A stretch of 48,028 nt of DNA from Brevibacillus gelatini (lineage in GTDB: Bacteria; Bacillota; Bacilli; Brevibacillales; Brevibacillaceae): assembly GCF_003710935.1 (NCBI RefSeq), contig NZ_RHHS01000054.1:1-48028 (forward strand), in the 5' to 3' direction. The translations under genes and the position numbers were made by a program. The notes below the pieces were generated by a model. The model had not been told where the DNA came from. It saw nothing but the letters and a program-made list of their open reading frames with translations, and searched no databases. Positions 1 through 7,699 of the stretch are shown one piece after another; the first letter of the stretch is position 1, and every line of letters begins with the position of its first letter.

Positions 1-35
1 ATTCAGTTTTGAGGGAATAAATGAAATAGTTGCGT

Positions 36-70
36 AAAAAGCCGTGCAAACATCATTGCGTGGCTTTTTT
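36..70 (+). terminator. Rho-independent terminator of the upstream gene
   Basis: A 14-bp stem (positions 36-49 with 56-69, two G-U pairs) has a 6-nt loop and a T-rich 3' arm. It ends transcription coming from outside the window. The next gene starts 80 bp further on. Confidence 0.8.
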
Positions 71-150
71 GCGTATAAACACCCTAGCTTGCCGGGGGAT
101 TTTAGCTGAATGGGACGAGAAACAAAGCAGTCGCGAAGAAGGAGAAGCTG

Positions 151-930
151 ATGAAGCAAAAGCCGGTCAAACGATATGAAGCGGACATGTACGCGCCCAT
201 TCGCGACTATTTTGTCGGGCAGGGCTATGAAGTCTTTGGAGAGGTCAATCATTGCGATTTGACTGCGATCAAGGAAGATGAACTGATTATCGTCGAGTTC
301 AAGCGAAACCTGAGTGTAGAACTGCTGATCCAGGCAGCCAAGCGGCAGCGATTTACCGATCATGTGTACGTGGCCATCCCCAAGCCTAAATACAAATTGT
401 TTTCGAAAAAGTGGCAAGATGTAGTATATCTTATCAGAAGGCTGGAGCTTGGCTTGATCCTCGTTTCTTTTCCCAAAAAAGGCGCTGTCATGGAAGTGAG
501 CATTTCTCCTGCGCCGTTTGATCGGGAAAGAAGCAAGCAGTTCAACAAAAGAAAACGGGCACGCATTATCCAGGAGATACAGGGCCGCTATGGCGATTAC
601 AACGTGGGAGGCAGCAGCCAGACAAAGATCATGACGGCTTACAAGCAAGGTTGCATACAGATCGCCGCGCTGCTTCAGCACTATGGACCGCTTGCGCCCA
701 AGGAGTTGAAGGAAAAAGGAGCGACTGACAAGACATCCTCGATTCTCAGCAAAAATTACTATGGGTGGTTCACGCGAATCAAGCGAGGCGTGTATGCTCT
801 TACCACAGCAGGAGAGAAGGAGCTGGCAGCCTATCCGGAGCTTGTTGACCATTACATAAGCATGGCAGAAGGGAGCATTTCCTCATCGGAAGGGGAAATA
901 TCCCAGCACGACCAAGCTGAGGCAGAATGA
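151..930 (+). CDS. DUF2161-family protein with PD-(D/E)XK nuclease-like fold
   Basis: A 259-residue protein with an ATG start and a good ribosome site (AAGGAG) 9 nt upstream. The N-terminal half shows a PD-(D/E)XK-like pattern, with D36 followed by E49-x-K51 at the end of hydrophobic strands, as in the DUF2161 family of putative phosphodiesterases. The C-terminal part (about residues 165-235) looks like a winged-helix segment, which would suit DNA binding. There is no signal peptide or membrane segment, so it should be cytoplasmic. It sits alone between a terminator and an intergenic gap. The family assignment is from memory of the pattern. The substrate is unknown, and nuclease activity is inferred from the motif only. 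Confidence 0.75.
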   Translation: MKQKPVKRYEADMYAPIRDYFVGQGYEVFGEVNHCDLTAIKEDELIIVEFKRNLSVELLIQAAKRQRFTDHVYVAIPKPKYKLFSKKWQDVVYLIRRLELGLILVSFPKKGAVMEVSISPAPFDRERSKQFNKRKRARIIQEIQGRYGDYNVGGSSQTKIMTAYKQGCIQIAALLQHYGPLAPKELKEKGATDKTSSILSKNYYGWFTRIKRGVYALTTAGEKELAAYPELVDHYISMAEGSISSSEGEISQHDQAEAE

Positions 931-1254
931 GCAGCGAAAAGCAGGGAGTGGGGCAAAAACGATCAAGGAGCAGAGCGAGGCGAAGCTTGCGGTCGTTCAT
1001 CCGTTTGAGCCGGAACTGTCTGGCAAATAGTCGTGAATCCGCCCGCCCTGCTATAAGACAGTTTCCAGCTGCGCTGAGGATAGCGGCAGGACAAAAGAGG
1101 CGGCATGCTGCAGATTGTTTTGTGAACGGTTTTGTTCATGTCCAGCATATAACGGTGTCACAATACTGCCACGTATCAGGGCATCTGCTTTTTACCGACA
1201 CTTTTGTTATAATGGCTGAGACAAGTATAAATGAGGAAAAAGGAGTTGGATGCT
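931..1254 (+). other. Intergenic region without a convincing gene
   Basis: An open frame overlaps the preceding stop codon here, but its product is Arg/Ser-rich and resembles no family I know, so I do not call it. The 3' end holds the promoter of the next gene. A loose inverted repeat (TGAAC, 6 nt, GTTCA) lies near 1125-1140, with a spacer too long for a LexA box. Confidence 0.5.
1205..1213 (+). promoter_or_regulatory. Extended -10 promoter for yisL-like gene
   Basis: TGTTATAAT is a perfect extended -10 element (TGn plus TATAAT). No good -35 box lies at the expected distance, as is common for extended -10 promoters. It sits about 40 bp upstream of the chosen GTG start. Confidence 0.6.
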
Positions 1255-1611
1255 GTGCCGTATAAAGCGTTGCTCGAGTCCCACGTAGGCAGCTGGGAAG
1301 TCGCGATTGTGCTGTTGATCGTAGCCTACTTCCTGTACCGCGCGGGCAAGGAAAAGGCCGGAAAAATTGTACATATGCTGCTCAGACTCATGATGGTCAT
1401 CATTCTCGTATCCGGCGCGTGGATGCTGTTCACCGTTCATGCCAGCGAGGTTTATTATTACGTGAAAGGCTTGATTGCGATCGTCGCCTTCAGCTTGATC
1501 GAAATGTCGCTCGGTCGGGCGAAGAGACAGGAAAACAGCATGGGCTTTTTCATCGGCTGTTTGGTCGCGTTGGTAGTCGTCATCATGCTTGGCTACCGCG
1601 TGTTCTCGTAA
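1255..1611 (+). CDS. yisL: YisL-like (DUF1516) small integral membrane protein
   Basis: About 118 residues with four predicted membrane helices (roughly 14-30, 41-62, 66-86 and 96-116) and a basic loop before the last helix. Size and layout match the DUF1516/YisL family of Bacillales, whose function is unknown. I chose the GTG at 1255 because AGGAG (1241-1245) sits 9 nt upstream. An in-frame ATG at 1231 lies upstream of that ribosome site and would add eight non-conserved residues. The gene is monocistronic, between an extended -10 promoter and a terminator. Confidence 0.75.
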   Translation: MPYKALLESHVGSWEVAIVLLIVAYFLYRAGKEKAGKIVHMLLRLMMVIILVSGAWMLFTVHASEVYYYVKGLIAIVAFSLIEMSLGRAKRQENSMGFFIGCLVALVVVIMLGYRVFS

Positions 1612-1628
1612 AAAACGGATGTTCATCG

Positions 1629-1672
1629 AAGCTTTCTCTTGCAGGCAGCGCTTGCGGGGGGAAGCTTTTTTT
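1629..1672 (+). terminator. Rho-independent terminator after yisL-like gene
   Basis: A 12-14 bp stem with several G-U pairs (arms near 1629-1642 and 1654-1667), an 11-nt loop and a run of seven T. Confidence 0.7.
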
Positions 1673-1692
1673 ATTGGTAAGGAAGCTTAAGC

Positions 1693-1880
1693 GATATAGC
1701 AGTTTCAGGAGGCGAGCTGCGTTTTTTGGGGAGGACCATGCGGTTTCAGGAAGCGAACTGCTTTTTTGGGGAAACAATGCAGTTTCAGGAGGCGAGCTAC
1801 CTTTTCTGGAGCGAACAATGCCGTTTCAGGAGACGAACTGCTCTTCTTGGTTAGAATAGCGCGGTTTTAGAAGACCGGAC
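1693..1880. repeat. Tandem array of about five degenerate ~40-bp repeats
   Basis: The core GTTTCAGGAGRCGARCTGC recurs with its GTTT starting at 1702, 1743, 1782 and 1823. A more diverged copy (GGTTTTAGAAGACCGGAC) begins near 1863. Spacings are 41, 39, 41 and about 41 bp. Each unit also has a T-rich stretch and most end in ACAATGC or CCATGC. It is not CRISPR-like, because there are no unique spacers of constant length between identical repeats. It lies between a terminator and the promoter of the RpiR-type regulator. Confidence 0.75.
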
Positions 1881-1904
1881 TACTCTTGTGTAGGAGAAAT
1901 ACTC

Positions 1905-1921
1905 CACTTTATACAAAAGTG
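1905..1921. promoter_or_regulatory. Candidate operator (inverted repeat) upstream of rpiR-nagB
   Basis: CACTTT-5 nt-AAAGTG is a perfect 6-bp inverted repeat, located 25 bp upstream of a TATAAT box (1946-1951) that heads the regulator gene. The position over the -35 region fits autoregulation by the RpiR-type protein. This is inference from symmetry and location only. Confidence 0.35.
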
Positions 1922-1945
1922 ATGGCGGATAACTCCATTCTTGTT

Positions 1946-1951
1946 TATAAT
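1946..1951 (+). promoter_or_regulatory. Probable -10 box of the rpiR-nagB operon
   Basis: A perfect TATAAT lies about 80 bp upstream of the regulator start. The -35 region is poor, which would suit a regulated promoter. Confidence 0.4.
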
Positions 1952-2032
1952 GACGGTAGAAAACAACTTCAATCCAAAAAGCTCGGCAATCACACGAACG
2001 AAACAGGGCTTATGAGCAAAGGAGGAAGCGAC

Positions 2033-2914
2033 ATGCCAGGCCACACCCAGGAGTTGTCCAATCCGGGGCTGAAAAACAATACGCTTTTGCATATCCAAAG
2101 CCTTCTGCCCTCCTTTACGAAATCGGAACAGAAAGTCGCGAGCATCGTCTTGCAGCAGACAGACAGCGTTATCTATTCATCCGTGATCGACCTTGCGGAA
2201 AAAGCGGGTGTGGGCGAGACGACCGTGCTGCGCTTTTGCCGGAAGATCGGCTTTCGCGGCTATCAGGAGTTCAAGCTGGCGCTGGCGCAGGAGATGGTTG
2301 CCCCGGTGAAAAACTTGCACGGCGAAGTAGGCGAGGAAGATTCACTGGAGACGCTGGCGCAGAAAGTGACGGCGACAAATCAGCAGGCGATTGCCGATAC
2401 GGCGGCCTTGTTTGATCCAAAGCAGGTGGAGCGCTGCGTGGAGCTTTTGCAGCAGGCAGGCACGATTCACTTTTACGGAGTGGGAACATCTGCCGTGACG
2501 GCGCAGGATGCCAAGTACGCGTTCTTGCGGATCGGACTGCGGGTGGACGCGATGAGTGAGTCGCACCTGCAGGCGATGGCGGCGGCGACATTGGGACCGG
2601 GAGACGTGGCGGTTGGGTTGTCCGTTTCAGGCAGCACCAAAGACACGATTGACGCGCTGAAAGTCGCCAAGGAGGCAGGAGCGACGATTATCTGCATCAC
2701 GCATTACCGCCGCTCGCCGATTACGAATGTAGCCGATATGACGCTTTTGACCGCAGCGCAGGAAGGTCCGCTGCAGGGAGGCTCGCTTGCGGCAAAAATC
2801 GCCCAGTTGCACGTGCTGGACGTCATCTGCACGACCATTGCCTTGCGCAACAAGGAAAAAGCGCTCACGTACAAGGAACGGACGGCCAAAGCCGTGCTGG
2901 AGAGAAAATATTGA
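2033..2914 (+). CDS. MurR/RpiR-family transcriptional regulator (HTH + SIS domain)
   Basis: A 293-residue regulator. An N-terminal RpiR-type helix-turn-helix (about 13-90, recognition segment near 51-72) is followed by a SIS sugar-phosphate-binding domain (about 135-265) with the phospho-sugar loop SVSGST. Such proteins sense sugar phosphates, typically amino-sugar intermediates. The immediate downstream neighbour is nagB, with a 15-nt gap, so it probably controls GlcNAc/GlcN catabolism. I chose the ATG at 2033 because AAAGGAGG lies 7 nt upstream. The frame stays open further upstream to 1886, but without a comparable ribosome site. It is cytoplasmic and DNA-binding. The effector (GlcN6P, GlcNAc6P or MurNAc6P) cannot be read from the sequence. 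Confidence 0.88.
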   Translation: MPGHTQELSNPGLKNNTLLHIQSLLPSFTKSEQKVASIVLQQTDSVIYSSVIDLAEKAGVGETTVLRFCRKIGFRGYQEFKLALAQEMVAPVKNLHGEVGEEDSLETLAQKVTATNQQAIADTAALFDPKQVERCVELLQQAGTIHFYGVGTSAVTAQDAKYAFLRIGLRVDAMSESHLQAMAAATLGPGDVAVGLSVSGSTKDTIDALKVAKEAGATIICITHYRRSPITNVADMTLLTAAQEGPLQGGSLAAKIAQLHVLDVICTTIALRNKEKALTYKERTAKAVLERKY

Positions 2915-2929
2915 CCGAGGTGAGATGAG

Positions 2930-3688
2930 TTGAAGCTCGTCATTGTCAAAGACTATCAGGAGATGAGCCGAAAAGCGGCGGAGCTGCTCGCGCAGGAAGT
3001 GAAAAACAATCCGCAGACCGTCCTGGGGCTGGCGACGGGCGGCACTCCCGTCGGCATGTACCGGGAGCTGGTGAAGCTGTATCAGGAAGAGGGAATCGAT
3101 TTTTCCCAGGCGAGCAGCTTCAACCTGGATGAATACGTCGGCTTGTCCTCTACTCATCCGCAAAGCTATCGGGCTTATATGCAGGAAAACTTGTTTCGCC
3201 ACATTAATTTGCCAAAAGACAAGGCACACGTTCCGGCGGGAGACGCCAAAGATCTGGAAAAAGAGTGCGCGCGCTACGAGGAAGCGATTCACGAAGCGGG
3301 CGGGATTGACATTCAGGTGCTGGGGATCGGCAACAACGGACATATCGGCTTCAACGAGCCAGGCTCATCTGCCGAGTCGACGACGCGCGTGGTGCAACTG
3401 ACGCAGAGTACGATCGAAGCGAATGCCCGCTATTTTGCAAGCGTCGAGGAAGTGCCTACGCAAGCTGTCTCCATGGGGATCAAAACGATTCTCGGCGCGA
3501 AAAAAATCGTGCTTCTGGCGAGCGGCGAGGCCAAGGCCGAAGCTGTGCGGCTGATGCTGGAAGGCGAGCCGACAGCAGATGTGCCCGCTTCCTTGCTCCA
3601 GCTTCACCCGGATGTGACAGTAATCGTAGACGAGGCTGCGGCAAGCCGGCTTGACGCGGCCGCAGCGGGAAGCGAAGACAAGCGGTAG
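2930..3688 (+). CDS. nagB: Glucosamine-6-phosphate deaminase
   Basis: A 252-residue enzyme converting glucosamine-6-phosphate to fructose-6-phosphate and ammonia in amino-sugar catabolism. Visible motifs are the phosphate loop ATGGTP (35-40), the D67 general base in NLDEY, and H138 and E143 in the GHIGFNEP segment. Position 136 is Asn where the E. coli enzyme has Asp141, a substitution I believe is common in Bacillales NagB. Length is normal. It starts with TTG at 2930, behind a CGAGGTGAG ribosome site, and is probably cotranscribed with the RpiR regulator. nagA lies 25 kb away in this window, so the two steps are not in one operon. Confidence 0.93.
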   Translation: MKLVIVKDYQEMSRKAAELLAQEVKNNPQTVLGLATGGTPVGMYRELVKLYQEEGIDFSQASSFNLDEYVGLSSTHPQSYRAYMQENLFRHINLPKDKAHVPAGDAKDLEKECARYEEAIHEAGGIDIQVLGIGNNGHIGFNEPGSSAESTTRVVQLTQSTIEANARYFASVEEVPTQAVSMGIKTILGAKKIVLLASGEAKAEAVRLMLEGEPTADVPASLLQLHPDVTVIVDEAAASRLDAAAAGSEDKR

Positions 3689-3711
3689 CCGTCGGGCACC
3701 GCTTGTTTCTT
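3679..3711 (+). terminator. Terminator overlapping the nagB stop codon
   Basis: The inverted repeat CAAGCGGT...ACCGCTTG (3679-3686 with 3698-3705) includes the nagB stop codon in its left arm and is followed by TTTCTTTGTT. Confidence 0.65.
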
Positions 3712-3752
3712 TGTTGTTCACCAATCTGTTCCGAATATATGTCTGTCCGTTA

Positions 3753-3761
3753 TGCTATACT
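3753..3761 (+). promoter_or_regulatory. Extended -10 promoter of hemQ
   Basis: TGCTATACT preceded by T matches an extended -10 (TGn-TATACT), 51 bp upstream of the hemQ ATG. Confidence 0.5.
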
Positions 3762-3812
3762 GGGAGTGTTGCCAAGAGGTTGACCAGATTTTTCTAAAGG
3801 AGCTGATTTTCG

Positions 3813-4565
3813 ATGAGCGCAAACGAAGCGTTGCTTACATTGGAAGGTTGGTACACGTATCACAATTTCCGCACCATCAATTGGGAAAAGTGGAGAGCGG
3901 CTTCGGCAGAAGAGCGTCAGGCAGCGCTGGACGAGTTGAACGACCTGATCCGCACCTGGGAAGCTAACGAAGCTGAGAACCAGGGCAGCACCGCTTTCTA
4001 CTCCATTCTTGGGCACAAGGCAGACCTCGTGTTCATGTTCCTGCGTCCAACCATGCAAGAACTCGACGAAATCAAGACGGCTTTCAATAAAACCCGCTTT
4101 GCTTCCTATACAGAAGCTCCTTACTCGTATGTATCTGTCGTCGAGCTGAGCAACTACGTACATAACCCGGGAGAAGATCCAAAAGCGAATCCGCATATCC
4201 GCGAGCGCCTGTATCCAATCCTGCCAAAATGGGAGCACATCTGCTTCTATCCAATGAACAAAAAACGCGATCTGCAAGACAACTGGTACATGCTGAGCAT
4301 GCAGGAGCGCCAGGAAATGATGCGCTCTCACGGCATGATCGGCCGCTCCTACGCTGGCCGCGTGAAGCAAATTATCGGTGGTTCCATCGGTTTCGACGAT
4401 TGGGAGTGGGGCGTAACCTTGTTCGCCAACGATCCGCTGGAATTCAAGCATATCGTCTACGAAATGCGCTTTGACGAAGTGAGTGCCCGCTTTGGCGAAT
4501 TCGGCAACTTCCTTGTCGGAAACGTGCTGAACAAGGAAACGCTCGCGAAAAAGCTGGAAGTCTAG
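3813..4565 (+). CDS. hemQ: Coproheme decarboxylase HemQ (chlorite dismutase family)
   Basis: A 250-residue protein, the usual length for Firmicute HemQ (YwfI). It decarboxylates coproheme III to heme b in the coproporphyrin-dependent heme pathway of Gram-positives. Key residues visible are the catalytic Tyr146 in the FYPMNKKR segment and proximal heme ligand His173 in RSHGMIGR. Both align by position with the Tyr/His pair of characterised Firmicute HemQs. The ATG start has AAAGGAG upstream. It is cytoplasmic and monocistronic, with its own extended -10 promoter and a strong terminator. Its presence supports a monoderm Firmicute host. Confidence 0.95.
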   Translation: MSANEALLTLEGWYTYHNFRTINWEKWRAASAEERQAALDELNDLIRTWEANEAENQGSTAFYSILGHKADLVFMFLRPTMQELDEIKTAFNKTRFASYTEAPYSYVSVVELSNYVHNPGEDPKANPHIRERLYPILPKWEHICFYPMNKKRDLQDNWYMLSMQERQEMMRSHGMIGRSYAGRVKQIIGGSIGFDDWEWGVTLFANDPLEFKHIVYEMRFDEVSARFGEFGNFLVGNVLNKETLAKKLEV

Positions 4566-4575
4566 CGATCCGTCC

Positions 4576-4624
4576 AAAAGACCTGTTGTGCGGCAGTACA
4601 TGACCGCATCAGCAGGTTTTTTTG
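4576..4624 (+). terminator. Terminator after hemQ
   Basis: ACCTGTTGTGCGG pairs with CCGCATCAGCAGGT around a 10-nt loop, followed by T7. Confidence 0.85.
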
Positions 4625-4697
4625 CTTTATTTTCCAAATGTTGGTGTTAAAATAAGAAAGGGTTGTCCCAAAACAAGAAAGAGAGGAGAAGGTAACT

Positions 4698-6947
4698 TTG
4701 CTAAGAGGCGCAAAATCGTGGGGGCTGAAAATGGGCGTGTCGTCATCCCTTGTATTCACCACTTTGCTTGCAAACGTGGGAGCAATCGGGGGAGCGCCGT
4801 TGGCTTATGCGGCCGAGCAGCCGACAGCGAAGGTGCTGACACAGGAAGAAGCGATCAAGCAGGCGCAGAAATGGGTGAAGGTTCCGGCTGACTACAAGCT
4901 TACGCAGGCTCGTTATGATGGAGCAAACGAAGCGTATTCAAGCCAGCCGAACTGGTGGCTGAATTGGGAAAAGGGGAACGATGCGAATATTTCCGTATCG
5001 ATTGATGCTCGATCAGGCAAACTGCTGTCCTATTACCGATATGGAGAGAACGACAGCGACGGCGGTTCAGCCAAAATTTCCAGAGAGCAAGCGGAAAAAG
5101 CAGCCCTTGCATTTCTGGAGCGGGTGACGACAGAAGACGAACGGGCACGCCTGTCCAAAGCCAATGAGTATGAGCCTTCCAATCAGTATTTTGGTCAGGA
5201 TAGACAGAGGGAATCTGTGGCCTTTACCCGTGTGGAAAACAAGATTCCTTTTTTGGAAAACGGTTTTTGGCTCACCGTGGATCACAACGGGGAAGTGATG
5301 AGCTTTAACCGGAATTGGTACGAAGGCAAGCTGCCTGATGCCGGAAGTGTCATAGACAGCGCCGAAGCTGCGAAAAAGTGGGAGGAACAGGCAGCCCCTA
5401 CGCTGCTCTTCAGCAACATGTCCATGTTCGGAAGCTTGGAGCGTCTGGATTCCTACCAGCTTGTGTATAAATTTGAAGCGGGCGATCCGCAATTCGTGGA
5501 TGCAGCTACCGGACAAGTGCTCAATGCGTATGGCAAGGCAGCAAGCGCGAGAAGCATCGAGCCGTTGGGAAACACCCATGCCAGAACAGCAGAGAAAAAA
5601 CCGCTGATTTCCAAAGAAGAGGCGCAGAAAATTGCGGAGCAGTATATAAAAAAGCTGCCGGGAGAGTATCGCTTTGACGGCAACTCCGGCGGCGGATCCA
5701 GCATTGGCAGGGATGGAGTCGAGGTACGCAGATGGAGTTTCAGCTTTATGCCGCTCCAGGGAAAGGGTTCGCCTGAAGAAGAGACAGAAATCACGATCAA
5801 CGACCGCGGCGAGTTCGTGGAGTACAGTGCCAACGAAAATGCGCGGTTCCGGATTCGAGGCCAAAAATGGGAAAAGACTGTAGCCTGGGAACAAGCAGAG
5901 GCATCTGCGCTCAAGCTGGTGCGAACCTTTTACGCGGACAGGCTTGGTGACATTTACCTGGTCACGCAAAAGCCGTCCAAGGAGGCGCTCCAGTATTTGC
6001 AGGAGAAGGGGCAGCCGTACGCGTTTACGTTTGGCTGGCTGCGAGATGGCATTCCGATTGAACATGTGCAGTTTACAGTAGAGGTCAATCCCGAAACAGG
6101 GGAAGCCGAGGCGCTGAACGACCGCAACATGTGGGAAGCAACGTTGTTTGACGGAAAAGCAGGCAAAGACATCGTGGCTCCTGCTGCTGCGAAAAAGACC
6201 GTGCAGAAGCAAAAAACGCTGCAGCTGACCTATTACCAGCCGCAGGGTGAACCATTGCCGGTGCCACAAAAGCCAAGTCAGCCGATTCTCGTGTACCGCT
6301 ATGTGGGCGATGAGGGCGTTGTCCAGGCTGGTACAGGCGAATGGCTGAGCTTTGCCGAGATGCAAAATCGGCAAAAGCCGAATGACATCGAAGGCCATCC
6401 GCAGCAAGCAGCGCTCGAACTGGCGGTGCGCATGGAGTGGATGATCGCAGAAGACGGCAAGCTTTTGCCGGATAAACTCGTGACGCGCGGCGAGCTGATC
6501 CAGATGGCTAGCCGTTTGACGAACCGGATTGAGTTTAGCAACCTCCGGCCGCGTTTCCGTAGCGACGAAGCCGAGAAGCTGTACACATTTGCTGATGTAG
6601 ACAGCAAGCACCCGAATTATGCCGCGATTCAGAAAGGGTTGCAATACGGTCTGATTCCGAAAACAGGCAAAATGTATGAGCCGGACCGGGCGGCAACGCG
6701 TGCAGAGGCAGCGGAGCTCGCCGCCCGCATGCTCGGCTACGGGGATGTGCTGGACAAGCCGGAGGTTTTCACCGTACCGTATCAGGACGTGCCGAAAAAA
6801 CAGGTGCCGGCAGTGGCGCTGGTGACGGCTTTCGGCCTGATGAAAGGAAAGTCGACAGCCGCGTTCGCGCCTGATGGGACTGTATCGCGGGGAGACGTGG
6901 CCGAGTTGATGCAAGCCCTTTACGAGTTGAAAAAGAAAAATCAGTAG
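4698..6947 (+). CDS. Secreted protein with YcdB/PepSY-like repeats and C-terminal SLH modules
   Basis: A 749-residue exported protein. The start is TTG at 4698 with GAGGAGAAGG 6 nt upstream. A signal peptide has its cleavage site after AYA (about residue 38). The body holds repeated YcdB/YcdC-like (PepSY-related) units, marked by phrases such as SKEEAQKIAEQY and SREQAEKAALAF and by VNPETGEAEALN-type turns. The last about 170 residues contain S-layer homology modules (for example TRGELIQMASRL and TRAEAAELAARM), which would anchor it to pyruvylated cell-wall polymer. This architecture is common in Bacillales and Paenibacillaceae. The YcdB-like part has no known catalytic role and may be inhibitory or a binding scaffold. 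Monocistronic. Confidence 0.8.
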   Translation: MLRGAKSWGLKMGVSSSLVFTTLLANVGAIGGAPLAYAAEQPTAKVLTQEEAIKQAQKWVKVPADYKLTQARYDGANEAYSSQPNWWLNWEKGNDANISVSIDARSGKLLSYYRYGENDSDGGSAKISREQAEKAALAFLERVTTEDERARLSKANEYEPSNQYFGQDRQRESVAFTRVENKIPFLENGFWLTVDHNGEVMSFNRNWYEGKLPDAGSVIDSAEAAKKWEEQAAPTLLFSNMSMFGSLERLDSYQLVYKFEAGDPQFVDAATGQVLNAYGKAASARSIEPLGNTHARTAEKKPLISKEEAQKIAEQYIKKLPGEYRFDGNSGGGSSIGRDGVEVRRWSFSFMPLQGKGSPEEETEITINDRGEFVEYSANENARFRIRGQKWEKTVAWEQAEASALKLVRTFYADRLGDIYLVTQKPSKEALQYLQEKGQPYAFTFGWLRDGIPIEHVQFTVEVNPETGEAEALNDRNMWEATLFDGKAGKDIVAPAAAKKTVQKQKTLQLTYYQPQGEPLPVPQKPSQPILVYRYVGDEGVVQAGTGEWLSFAEMQNRQKPNDIEGHPQQAALELAVRMEWMIAEDGKLLPDKLVTRGELIQMASRLTNRIEFSNLRPRFRSDEAEKLYTFADVDSKHPNYAAIQKGLQYGLIPKTGKMYEPDRAATRAEAAELAARMLGYGDVLDKPEVFTVPYQDVPKKQVPAVALVTAFGLMKGKSTAAFAPDGTVSRGDVAELMQALYELKKKNQ

Positions 6948-6986
6948 CTGCCCGGGCAAACGACCTGTAGGCAGGACAACGGACTG

Positions 6987-7019
6987 GACACCATCACGCG
7001 AACGATGGTGTCTTTTTTT
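6987..7019 (+). terminator. Terminator after the SLH protein gene
   Basis: A perfect 9-bp stem, GACACCATC / GATGGTGTC, with an 8-nt loop and a following T7. Confidence 0.9.
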
Positions 7020-7129
7020 CCCGGAAACCGATTTGTCGGCCAAACGTACTTGTAATAGATGGGGAAAATGTGAGCAACAAGAAAAACGCTTCCGGCAAAA
7101 ACGTCCGGGAAGCGAGGGAGAGGATGCGG

Positions 7130-7543
7130 ATGAAAAGTATCAAGCCAGGCAGAGGGCAGTCGGCAATGGGAGTGGTTGGAAGCCTCGCAGCCGTTGTTTT
7201 CGGCATTTTTTGGACGATCCTTACGTTTTCGATCACACAAGATTCGCCGTTTCCTATGGTCGGCACGATTTTTCCGCTGTTTGGCGTCGTGTTTGTCATC
7301 ATAGGCATTGTGCAAGCTGTCTACCATTTTAAAAACGCCACGGGAGAAGAACGGATGTCGCTCTACGATATTACGGATGCGAGCGAAGAAGGCGATCCGC
7401 TGAACCGCAAGTACGGCGGCGAGCGCACAGCAGCAGAGCCGACAAGGACAGAAGCAGCGGGCGAAAAAGCGTTTTGCCCGTACTGTGGACAGCGCGTGCA
7501 GGCGGACTATCAATACTGTCCTGCTTGCGGGAAAAAAGTGTGA
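7130..7543 (+). CDS. Small membrane protein with C-terminal zinc ribbon
   Basis: About 137 residues: two hydrophobic helices (roughly 12-35 and 42-65), a polar linker, and a C-terminal zinc ribbon with CPYCG and CPACG knuckles. I prefer the ATG at 7130, because GGAGAGG ends 6 nt upstream. A GTG at 7070 would add 20 basic residues and has no good ribosome site. The zinc ribbon faces the cytoplasm if both helices span the membrane. I do not recognise the family beyond a zinc-ribbon-containing membrane protein. No operon partner is evident. Confidence 0.7.
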   Translation: MKSIKPGRGQSAMGVVGSLAAVVFGIFWTILTFSITQDSPFPMVGTIFPLFGVVFVIIGIVQAVYHFKNATGEERMSLYDITDASEEGDPLNRKYGGERTAAEPTRTEAAGEKAFCPYCGQRVQADYQYCPACGKKV

Positions 7544-7626
7544 CGGCGACAGCCTTTTTCTGACAGCGCACTACGTTTGCAGGCCGCTTCACAAAACGTT
7601 TACCTTTTATAAACCAAGTCTTGTCT

Positions 7627-7654
7627 TTGGTTCCCGGCCGCTTTTTGGTACAGT
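7627..7654 (+). promoter_or_regulatory. Candidate sigma-A promoter for the exporter-like gene
   Basis: TTGGTT, 16 nt, TACAGT; about 45 bp upstream of the proposed CTG start. Confidence 0.4.
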
Positions 7655-7699
7655 AGAGGAAAAAGAAAGCAAGCAACATCAGAGCGGAGGGGAACAAGA

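Noticed and set aside
1119..1142. LexA-box-like inverted repeat
   Set aside because: The GAAC...GTTC half-sites have a 6-nt spacer instead of 4, and no SOS gene follows.
927..1265. 112-codon frame overlapping the DUF2161 gene stop
   Set aside because: Product is Arg/Ser-rich, no ribosome site, no recognisable family, overlaps the promoter of the next gene.
1693..1880. CRISPR array
   Set aside because: Units are degenerate and contiguous, with no unique spacers of constant length.
5067..7043. 658-codon frame on the - strand, antisense to the SLH protein
   Set aside because: A shadow of the GC-rich + strand gene, with a His/Arg/Leu-rich product and no ribosome site.
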